Source of the DNA: an uncultured bacterium
GTDB taxonomy: Bacteria; Pseudomonadota; Alphaproteobacteria; Rhodospirillales; Rhodospirillaceae
DNA length: 5,329 nucleotides
Direction: 5' to 3'
Assembly (NCBI GenBank): GCA_903896775.1
Contig: CAITZE010000134.1
Coordinates: 1-5,329, forward strand
Shown here one piece after another: positions 1 to 5,329 of this stretch; position 1 is the stretch's first letter, and each line of letters begins with the position of its first letter. A model generated the notes under the pieces. That model was given only the letters and a program-made list of their open reading frames with translations. It did not search any database and had not been told where the DNA came from. The position numbers and the translations under genes are program-made.

Positions 1-139
1 CCTGTTCTGTGGGTATCACCTGCGTATCTTTATCAAACTCCGATGCAGGACTTGTGCGAATGCGGAGCGCGTGGAAGTACTCTTCTTTGTCAACAAGCAT
101 CTCACTTCGGCTCGCGGCCTGCCATGCCATCCAGCCGGT

Positions 140-451
140 ATGAAATTGAGTGTGTGCATGGCAATCGCTGTTCCAATGCTCAGTGTCGTGCTGTGTCTTG
201 GAAGATACACAGCTGCTGCAGATCTCGATCGCTGAAAGCAAGTCTATGAGGAATGCAAAGGCTGCCATGCTTTGCGCGATAACGGCATCGGCCCACGACA
301 CTGTTGGGTCGTCGGCCGTGCCGCTGCGAAGGTTCCAGACTACGCGTACTCTCAAGCGATGAAGGATTCACATCTTGTTTGGGATGCAAAGACTCTCGAT
401 GCGTTTCTCATCGCGCCGCTCGCGTTCGTCTCCGGCACTAACATGGGATAG
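140..451 (+). pseudogene. Decayed class I cytochrome c (in-frame TGA, C-terminus lost)
   Basis: Read from the ATG at 140, this frame gives a signal-peptide-like N-terminus (a hydrophobic stretch ending near TAAADLDR). An in-frame TGA at 233-235 follows, then a clear class I cytochrome c core. The haem motif CKGCH is encoded at 254-268. After it come a degenerate GP..VVGR segment, a DYAYSQAMK segment like the family's NYSDAMK, WDAKTLDAFL, and SGTNM with the likely axial Met at 443-445. The frame then ends at TAG 449-451, without the usual 20-25 residue C-terminal helix (xFxGLxxxxxRADxIAYL). Intact relatives normally have Gly at the TGA position, so one GGA-to-TGA change would explain it. Intact, the product would be a periplasmic electron carrier. 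No good ribosome binding site precedes the ATG. The frame is open back to position 2, but that part resembles nothing I know. The cytochrome family is clear; calling it a pseudogene assumes no sequencing error. Confidence 0.8.
443..451 (+). repeat. 9-bp direct repeat ATGGGATAG, left copy
   Basis: This copy sits exactly where the cytochrome c reading frame breaks off and contains its TAG stop. An identical copy lies at 1601-1609. The two copies bracket the whole minus-strand beta-propeller gene. A 9-bp duplication is a size made by several transposases. However, I see no transposase and no convincing terminal inverted repeats between the copies, so the target-duplication reading is only a possibility. 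Confidence 0.4.
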
Positions 452-467
452 ACACAACGCCTCTCCT

Positions 468-1568
468 TTATTTTCCAACTGAGATTATTGAGAATGAATC
501 GGGCACCATCGCACCGCGAACAGGACGTCCGCCTGGAGTAGCTGGGGGTGTAGACGGTCCGAATTCGGCGGCAATCAGCAAGATATGGTTTGTCTTACTA
601 TCGAGCGTTGATGTCTTGGCGCTCATCGGTGTTTGAATGGTTTGCTCGACGACAAAGTTAGTTGGGCTAACTTCCTTGATAACCGTGAGCGTGCCGTCGC
701 CCTGCGAGCTGAAGGCTTCCATGGTCGTGGGATTGAATGCAGCGCCGTCTGTGCCGCTCCCAAGCGGAAGCGTTGCTAGGATTTTACCGTCATCGGAATT
801 GAGCATCACCATTGTTGCGGGGGTGCGACATGCGGCGAAGAGAATGTGGTTCTTGACGTCGAAAGCAAGCCCTGCGGGTGTACCGCCTTTGTCGCCAAGA
901 CTGTAACGGCCGGTTACGCTCATGGTCTTGGCGTCGATGACGGCGATCTCGCTCTTGTCTTCGATGTCGACATAGATGCGGCCGTGCCCGTCGCTGACGG
1001 CTTGTTCGGGTGCGCCGCCGAGGTCGATTGTGCCAACGACGGCGCCGTTCACAGCATCAATCACAGTCGCGTTCGGCGCGGCATGACTCCAGACGTAAAT
1101 CCGCTGATTAAACGGATCGGCCAGAATGCCGTCGGGGTTTCCGCTGACATCGATGGTTTTGCTTTTCTCCAGCGTTTTGGCGTCCCACATCACAACCGGC
1201 TTGCTGGTGCTGAAACCGTGATTTGATTTTGAATCCACAGCAACGTCATGGGCACTGATGCCGGCAATCTCTCCTGCTGGCTCTAAAGTATCCAGATTGA
1301 AGATCGTGATTCGCGGCGGTGACGCTTGGCCGGTGCGGGCGATATAAAGCCGGCGATTTTCACTGTCGGCATACACATAATCAAATCCGCCGACGCCGCC
1401 GACTTTCGCGATTTTCAGAACTTTATACGGCCCGGCGCTAGAGGGTTGTTGGGCCATTGCCGGGCTAGCCGCCAAAACCATGGCAAAGGCGCACTTGGCC
1501 AAAATACGCGGCATGACGTTGCGGCTTAAAGCCACGTCCATAATGGTCGAAATTTGATTGTTCTTCAT
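468..1568 (-). CDS. Exported YncE/YVTN-family beta-propeller protein
   Basis: This is a 366-residue protein with a typical Sec signal. Basic residues near 21-25 are followed by a hydrophobic stretch and a cleavage-type AMA-QQ site after residue 39. The mature part consists of beta-propeller blades. A repeated strand motif appears as NRRLYIA (71-77), NQRIYVW (154-160), HGRIYVD (195-201), NHILFAA (240-246) and NHILLIA (327-333). Between these lie segments such as ATVIDAVNG and IAVIDAKTM, as in YVTN/YncE proteins. Such proteins are periplasmic and mostly of unknown function; some accompany quinoprotein or cytochrome systems. The ATG at 1568 is favoured because GGAGG lies 6 nt upstream. The alternative Met19 would give a shorter signal peptide but has no ribosome binding site. 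The gene is intact, with its stop 16 bp from the stop of the decayed cytochrome c gene, which it faces. I see no catalytic residues. The fold is secure, the role unknown. Confidence 0.88.
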   Translation of the reverse strand: MKNNQISTIMDVALSRNVMPRILAKCAFAMVLAASPAMAQQPSSAGPYKVLKIAKVGGVGGFDYVYADSENRRLYIARTGQASPPRITIFNLDTLEPAGEIAGISAHDVAVDSKSNHGFSTSKPVVMWDAKTLEKSKTIDVSGNPDGILADPFNQRIYVWSHAAPNATVIDAVNGAVVGTIDLGGAPEQAVSDGHGRIYVDIEDKSEIAVIDAKTMSVTGRYSLGDKGGTPAGLAFDVKNHILFAACRTPATMVMLNSDDGKILATLPLGSGTDGAAFNPTTMEAFSSQGDGTLTVIKEVSPTNFVVEQTIQTPMSAKTSTLDSKTNHILLIAAEFGPSTPPATPGGRPVRGAMVPDSFSIISVGK

Positions 1569-1571
1569 GCG

Positions 1572-1580
1572 TCCCCTCCC
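1572..1580 (-). promoter_or_regulatory. Strong Shine-Dalgarno for the beta-propeller gene
   Basis: On the minus strand this reads GGGAGGGGA. The GGAGG core (1575-1579) lies 6 nt from the ATG at 1568. It decides the start against the internal Met19 codon, which has no such site. Confidence 0.75.
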
Positions 1581-1600
1581 GAATGCAATGTGACAACACT

Positions 1601-1609
1601 ATGGGATAG
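1601..1609 (+). repeat. 9-bp direct repeat ATGGGATAG, right copy
   Basis: This copy is identical to 443-451. It is followed, after a one-base frame change, by a short frame reading GLNAKLIVVLQRM-stop (1609-1650). That frame loosely resembles the GLxxAxxRAxLIAYLQ end of class I cytochromes c, with about five codons missing. The match is suggestive but short. Confidence 0.35.
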
Positions 1610-1742
1610 GCTTGAACGCGAAACTAATTGTCGTTTTACAAAGAATGTAATCGCCGGGAAGGGCCGACTTGGCCATCGCATAAGGTCGCGTCTCGCTACC
1701 AATTTTTAGGGCGCGATTTCCGTAGAATTCCCGTGCAAAACC

Positions 1743-2666
1743 GTGGCTTTTAAAGGCCGCACCATTCATGCCTATCACACCGAGGGAGCAGGGGGCGGAC
1801 ACGCGCCAGACATCATCAAAGTCTGTGGGTTCCAAAATGTGATTCCGTCGTCCACCAATCCGACGCGTCCCTACACGGTGAATACGCTCGATGAGCATCT
1901 CGATATGCTGATGGTGTGTCATCATCTCGATCCATCCATCGCCGAGGATGTAGCTTTCGCTGAAAGCCGCATCCGCCGCGAGACGATTGCCGCCGAGGAT
2001 ATTCTTCACGATATGGGCGCGTTCTCGATCATCTCCTCCGACAGCCAGGCGATGGGCCGTGTCGGCGAGGTTCTTATTCGTACGTGGCAAACCGCCGATA
2101 AAATGAAAGCGCAGCGCGGAGCTTTGTCGGAAGAGAAGGGTGGTAACGACAATTTCCGCGTCAAACGCTATATAGCCAAATACACAATCAATCCGGCATT
2201 GACGCATGGTCTCGCCCAGCATGTTGGTTCGGTGGAAGTGGGCAAGCGCGCCGATCTAGTGCTCTGGAGTCCAGCGTTCTTCGGCGTGAAGCCAGACCTC
2301 GTGCTGCTCGGTGGTACTATCGTTGCGGCACCTATGGGCGATCCAAATGCGTCCATCCCTACGCCGCAACCTGTGCATTACCGCCCCATGTTTGGCGCTT
2401 ATGGGCGTTCGGTCACGGCTTCGGCGGTGACGTTCATTTCCAAAGCCGCAGCTGAATCCGGGCTCAGTGATCGCCTCGATGTTGCCAAGGCCTTGGTGCC
2501 TGTCAGCGGCACGCGCACTGTTAACAAAGCTGCGATGATTCACAACAACTTTGCGCCCAAGGTTGATGTGGATCCCGAGACCTATGAGGTTCGGGTTAAC
2601 GGCGATATCATCACCTGCGCGCCGGCAACTGTACTGCCTATGGCGCAACGGTATTTCTTATATTAG
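1743..2666 (+). pseudogene. ureC: Urease alpha subunit, 3' fragment only
   Basis: This frame encodes the C-terminal ~307 residues of the urease catalytic subunit, matching about residues 261-567 of the Klebsiella enzyme and ending at the usual AQRYFLY-type terminus. Using Klebsiella numbering, it keeps nickel ligand His272 (in YHTEGAGGGH), flap Cys319 and His320 (MVCHHLD), and Asp360 (SSDSQAMGR). It lacks His134, His136, the carbamylated Lys217, His219 and His246, so it cannot form the dinickel site. The GTG at 1743 is only the first possible start codon and has no ribosome binding site. Similarity may begin one or two codons earlier (TVAFKG for TVAAFKG), and an in-frame TAG lies at 1707-1709. 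The remaining frame has no stop or frameshift and its motifs are well preserved, which suggests recent truncation or an assembly join. ureE follows after 10 nt. Confidence 0.9.
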
Positions 2667-2676
2667 GCGACCATAT

Positions 2677-3231
2677 ATGTTGCGCGTGACTAGGATCGAG
2701 AAGCGGGGAGATTGGGACGGCGATTGCGATGATCGCGTCGTGCTCGACTATGATTATCGCCACCGGCGGCGCATTACGCTCGCAACTGAATTGGGTGTCG
2801 AGATTCTATTGAACCTCGCTGCTGTTCCGGATTTGCGCGCAGGTGATGGGCTGTTGTTGTCCAATGGGAAAACCATTGGTGTCGTAGCCGCCGATGAGTC
2901 GCTCATGGAAATTTCTTGCTCCGATCCGGTACACCTCGCGCGCGTCGCGTGGCACCTGGGTAACCGTCATTTGCCGACAGAGATCGCAGGCAATGTCTTA
3001 CGTATTCGCAACGATCACGTGATCGGCGAGATGGCTGTGGGCCTTGGCGCGACCGTGCGTGAAATTCAAGCGCCATTCGATCCCGAAGGCGGCGCATACG
3101 CTGAGGCGTCCTCTGATAGTCACGGGCACAATCACAATCACGGCCATGATCATCATGACCACGTTCATTCAGCCGAATGTAATCACGATCATCATCACGA
3201 CCATCACCAAGCCTGGAAGCCGCCAGCATGA
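2677..3231 (+). CDS. ureE: Urease accessory protein UreE, nickel metallochaperone
   Basis: This is a 184-residue cytoplasmic nickel chaperone that passes Ni2+ to the UreG/UreF/UreD complex for urease activation. The N-terminal peptide-binding domain runs to about residue 75. The metal-binding domain follows, with the conserved GNRHLP (His98, equivalent to the key His96 of Klebsiella) and NDHVI (His114). The PFDPEGGAY segment precedes the tail. The tail is very His-rich: 15 His in residues 149-177, plus Cys168, as expected for a nickel-storing UreE. The ATG at 2677 gives the typical family N-terminus. The longer open frame upstream is only the shadow of ureC. AGG at 2665-2667 is a weak ribosome binding site, so translation is probably coupled to ureC. 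The 3' end overlaps ureF by ATGA. The gene is intact, though the urease gene beside it is broken. Confidence 0.95.
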   Translation: MLRVTRIEKRGDWDGDCDDRVVLDYDYRHRRRITLATELGVEILLNLAAVPDLRAGDGLLLSNGKTIGVVAADESLMEISCSDPVHLARVAWHLGNRHLPTEIAGNVLRIRNDHVIGEMAVGLGATVREIQAPFDPEGGAYAEASSDSHGHNHNHGHDHHDHVHSAECNHDHHHDHHQAWKPPA

Positions 3232-3908
3232 ACGATCGCGCGCTTTATCGGTTGATGGCTTGGCTTTCGCCTTCCTATCCGGTCGGTGCTTTTAGTTATT
3301 CGCACGGCCTGGAGTGGCTCGTAGAAACCGGCGACGTCCGCGACGCCGAGACTCTCACGGCTTGGGTTACACACATCCTCATCTACGGCAGTGGCCGCAA
3401 CGATGCGATTTTCTTCGCCCACGCCTACCGCGCTGTCACAGAGAAGCGCGACGAAGCGTTGCTTGAGATCGTCGAGTTGGCGGGGGCTTCTGTTGCGTCC
3501 GCTGAACGCCATTTGGAAACGAACTCGCAAGGACGCGCCTTCGGAGAAACCACCGCGCGCGCTTGGCGCAGTGCGACACTTGATCGTCTCCTTGCCAAAG
3601 AAGACGCGCCGTTGGCATATCCAGTCGCAGTCGCCGTGGCCGCTGCCGATCACGTGATCGATCTGCCGTCGGCATTAGCAGCGTATGTGCACGCCTTCGC
3701 AGCAAATCTTGTGTCGGCGGGTGTCCGTTTGGTGCCTCTGGGTCATACTGCGGGCCAGATTACTCTAACAAAGCTTGAAGCGCCGGTAGCCCAAGCCGTG
3801 CAGGTCGGACTTAGCAGCACGCTTGATGACATTGGCGGCGCGGCGTTCATGATGGATATCGCCGCCATGAAACATGAAACCCAATATACAAGGTTGTTCC
3901 GCTCATGA
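3228..3908 (+). CDS. ureF: Urease accessory protein UreF
   Basis: This is a 226-residue, mostly helical protein of normal family length. UreF bridges UreG and UreD/H in the urease activation complex and acts as a fidelity or GTPase-gating factor during lysine carbamylation and nickel insertion. The family signature is at residues 14-29 (SPSYPVGAFSYSHGLE). The conserved C-terminus MKHETQYTRLFRS (214-226), which contacts partner proteins in known complexes, is complete. The start codon overlaps the ureE stop as ATGA, with GGAAG (3215-3219) 8 nt upstream as a fair ribosome binding site. The stop overlaps the ureG start in the same way, so E, F and G are translationally coupled. I see no internal damage. 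Its usual partner UreD/H is not encoded in this window. Confidence 0.95.
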   Translation: MNDRALYRLMAWLSPSYPVGAFSYSHGLEWLVETGDVRDAETLTAWVTHILIYGSGRNDAIFFAHAYRAVTEKRDEALLEIVELAGASVASAERHLETNSQGRAFGETTARAWRSATLDRLLAKEDAPLAYPVAVAVAAADHVIDLPSALAAYVHAFAANLVSAGVRLVPLGHTAGQITLTKLEAPVAQAVQVGLSSTLDDIGGAAFMMDIAAMKHETQYTRLFRS

Positions 3909-4540
3909 CTGACACTGGCAATGGTCCACTCCGCGTCGGCATCGGCGGTCCTGTCGGTTCAGGCAAGACTGCGCTGATGGAAGCGCTCTGCGAAGTGTTT
4001 CGTTCGCGTTATGATATTTGCGCTATTACCAACGACATATATACGAAGGAAGACGCGCTGATCCTCACGCGCGCGGGAGCTTTGCCGGAAGAACGCATCC
4101 TCGGTGTCGAGACCGGCGGTTGTCCGCACACTGCTATCCGCGAGGATGCGTCGATTAATCTGGCCGCCGTGGGTCAAATGCGCAAACGCTTCCCCGGACT
4201 CGATTTGATCCTGATCGAATCCGGTGGCGATAATCTCGCCGCAACTTTCAGTCCCGAGTTGGCCGATATGACGATCTATGTGATCGACGTGTCAGGCGGT
4301 GAAAAAATCCCGCGCAAGGGTGGGCCTGGCATCACGCGATCCGATCTCTTGGTGATTAATAAGATAGACCTTGCGCCTCATGTCGGAGCTTCGCTTGAGG
4401 TTATGGAAACCGATACCAAGCGTATGCGTGGCTTGAAGCCTTATGTTTTTACGAATATGAAGCAACGGCACGGTGTCCAGGAAATCGCGGCTTTTATTGA
4501 AAAAGCCGGGGGTCTCGAGAACGCAGCCAATGTCGCTTAG
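3905..4540 (+). CDS. ureG: Urease accessory GTPase UreG
   Basis: This is a 211-residue SIMIBI-class GTPase of normal length that powers nickel delivery to apo-urease. Visible motifs are the P-loop GPVGSGKT (15-22), NDIYTKED (43-50), the nickel-binding Cys73-Pro74-His75 in GGCPH, ESGGDN (105-110), VSGGEKIPRKGGPG (129-142), and the guanine-specificity motif NKID (152-155). All key residues are present. The ATG overlaps the ureF stop (ATGA). Its own ribosome binding site is weak (AAGG, 11 nt away), consistent with coupling to ureF. The TAG stop shares bases with the stop of the convergent HupE/UreJ gene, leaving no room for a separate intergenic terminator. UreG resembles the hydrogenase factor HypB, but the overall sequence and the ureE-F context make UreG clear. 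Confidence 0.97.
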   Translation: MTDTGNGPLRVGIGGPVGSGKTALMEALCEVFRSRYDICAITNDIYTKEDALILTRAGALPEERILGVETGGCPHTAIREDASINLAAVGQMRKRFPGLDLILIESGGDNLAATFSPELADMTIYVIDVSGGEKIPRKGGPGITRSDLLVINKIDLAPHVGASLEVMETDTKRMRGLKPYVFTNMKQRHGVQEIAAFIEKAGGLENAANVA

Positions 4541-5329
4541 ATCACGAGCGCGACGCGTTCAATAAACCAGTAAAGTGCTACACAAATCGTTATGACTGAA
4601 ACGGCCGTGCGTAACCGCTTGGATGTCACGAATTTCCCCAAGAGCACGTACAACACGCCAATAAATATAAGCTGTCCAACTTCAACGCCGAAATTGAACG
4701 AGAACAGCGACAGAACCATATGGCCGGGTGGAATGCCCACTTCTTGCAGCGCGCTGGCAAAACCGAAACCGTGGATGAGTCCGAAAGCTCCAGTGATAAG
4801 AGGGCGTTTAACCAATCGCGAGCCAACAAGGTTCTCGACGGCGACATAAATGATTGTTGCCGCAATGGCGGTTTCCACGAGAGGTCCCGGCACGCGAACG
4901 ATGTCGAGTGTTGCCAGAGAGAGCGTCACGCTGTGTGCAAGCGTGAAGGCTGTAATGGTCCAAATCAAAGAACGTATGCTGGATGCGCCGAGCAGCAGGC
5001 ACATAAGAAAAGCCAAGTGGTCATAGCCGGTAAAGATATGTTCCACGCCCATAAGCGAGAAACTGCGGAACACATCGAGCCTTGGGCGCGCAGTTTGGAA
5101 GCGCGCGACATCGCCGTCATTTGTGATTACGGCTTCGCCGCCAACGCTTGGGCCAGCCAAGGTTACGATTAGCGGAGCTGGCTGGTCGAGCAGAGCGCTC
5201 ATACGGCCCGTGACTTCGAAATTCTCTACGGGTGCTGCAAACGCCAGATCGAGCGTGAGAAGAATGACGTCCTGTTCACCCGTAACTTCGTAGTGGGTGA
5301 GAGTCATTTTCTCAGGAGCGGCAGGGCCG
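4537..5329 (-). CDS. HupE/UreJ-family membrane protein, putative nickel permease (5' end beyond window)
   Basis: This is a HupE/UreJ (type 2) protein. An N-terminal extracytoplasmic beta-rich region precedes about six membrane helices. Counting from the Met at 5307, helices lie near residues 90-108, 112-133, 143-162, 168-190, 198-224 and 232-255. Motifs include GVEHIFTGYDHLAF (87-100), which contains the H-x5-DH signature implicated in nickel transport by rhizobial HupE. FTLAHSVTLSLA (121-132), AVENLVGSR and FGLIHGFGFASAL follow. The frame stays open upstream of the ATG at 5307 to the window edge (…GPAAPEKMTLTHYEV). Family members usually have a signal peptide and a longer N-terminal domain, so the true start probably lies outside. 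Its place beside ureG suggests Ni2+ uptake for the accessory proteins, but transport is inferred from the family. The stop overlaps that of ureG by 4 bp. Confidence 0.88.
   Translation of the reverse strand, partial: GPAAPEKMTLTHYEVTGEQDVILLTLDLAFAAPVENFEVTGRMSALLDQPAPLIVTLAGPSVGGEAVITNDGDVARFQTARPRLDVFRSFSLMGVEHIFTGYDHLAFLMCLLLGASSIRSLIWTITAFTLAHSVTLSLATLDIVRVPGPLVETAIAATIIYVAVENLVGSRLVKRPLITGAFGLIHGFGFASALQEVGIPPGHMVLSLFSFNFGVEVGQLIFIGVLYVLLGKFVTSKRLRTAVSVITICVALYWFIERVALVI

Larger units (their letters stand above)
1569..1742. other. Intergenic junction region, no intact gene
   Basis: This stretch separates the start of the minus-strand propeller gene from the first recognisable ureC codons. 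It must hold the propeller promoter, but I find no convincing -35/-10 pair. It contains the second ATGGGATAG copy and a small inverted repeat, TTACA-AAGAA-TGTAA (1636-1650). Two mutually exclusive weak coding readings exist. One is a plus-strand remnant of a cytochrome c C-terminus (1609-1650). The other is a minus-strand tail ending at 1599 with an LPGDYIL segment. None of the three plus frames carries the missing ureC N-terminal half. The stop TAG at 1707-1709 lies in the ureC frame. Confidence 0.5.

Noticed and set aside
1..139. Possible upstream gene end or 5' extension of the cytochrome c frame
   Set aside because: The cytochrome frame is open from position 2, but the translation before the ATG at 140 matches no family I know. 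The other frames, on both strands, give nothing recognisable either.
233..235. TGA as a selenocysteine codon in the cytochrome c frame
   Set aside because: The position is a Gly in the family, I see no selenocysteine insertion hairpin after it, and the gene is also truncated at its 3' end.
846..1226. Plus-strand open frame of 126 codons
   Set aside because: It lies entirely opposite the beta-propeller gene, which has clear blade repeats, a signal peptide and a ribosome binding site. Its own translation has no recognisable motif.
2256..2648. Minus-strand open frame of 130 codons within ureC
   Set aside because: It is antisense to strongly conserved UreC sequence, and its Arg/His-rich composition is typical of a shadow frame.
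2551..2676. Longer ureE start upstream of 2677
   Set aside because: The frame is open upstream, but that part overlaps conserved ureC codons. The MLRVTRIEKR start matches the normal UreE N-terminus.
3118..3210. CAC/CAT-rich stretch as a DNA repeat or CRISPR-like array
   Set aside because: It is the in-frame His-rich tail of UreE, with no regular repeat-spacer structure.
3204..3653. Minus-strand open frame of 149 codons across ureF
   Set aside because: The opposite strand is a well-conserved UreF. This frame has no family resemblance.
4720..5172. Plus-strand open frame of 150 codons opposite the HupE/UreJ gene
   Set aside because: It is Cys/Arg-rich and without motifs, while the minus strand encodes clear HupE/UreJ membrane helices.

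Overview
The window looks like part of an alphaproteobacterial chromosome, probably from Hyphomicrobiales relatives. This is inferred from the ureC-E-F-G order, the rhizobial-style UreC and UreG sequences and the class I cytochrome c type. GC content is moderate by eye and was not counted. It holds two intact blocks, a urease accessory block and a lone beta-propeller gene, lying between damaged genes.

Left part (1-1742). Positions 140-451 carry a decayed class I cytochrome c gene. Its CKGCH haem site is recognisable, but it has an in-frame TGA before the haem motif and stops at the axial-Met region without a C-terminus. Convergent to it, on the minus strand (468-1568), is an intact exported YncE/YVTN-type beta-propeller protein with a strong ribosome binding site. 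The 9-bp word ATGGGATAG occurs at the broken end of the cytochrome c gene and again 32 bp beyond the propeller gene's start. This raises the possibility that the propeller segment was inserted into the cytochrome gene. Bases 1-139 hold nothing I recognise.

Right part (1743-5329). A plus-strand urease operon begins abruptly inside ureC. Only the last ~307 codons are present, equivalent to about residues 261-567 of the Klebsiella aerogenes enzyme. The N-terminal ~260 residues, with the carbamylated lysine and several nickel-binding histidines, are missing. No ureA, ureB or ureD/H is present in the window. The accessory genes ureE (nickel chaperone with a strongly His-rich tail), ureF and ureG (GTPase) follow. 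They are intact and tightly coupled: a 10-nt gap, then two ATGA overlaps. A HupE/UreJ-family membrane protein, a putative nickel permease, lies convergently on the minus strand. It overlaps the end of ureG by 4 bp and runs off the right edge.

Together the right half is a nickel import and delivery module whose local urease catalytic subunit has been destroyed. The junction near 1740 is the key structural feature. Whether it is a true genomic rearrangement or an assembly error cannot be decided from the window. I see no convincing new defence, mobile or RNA system.
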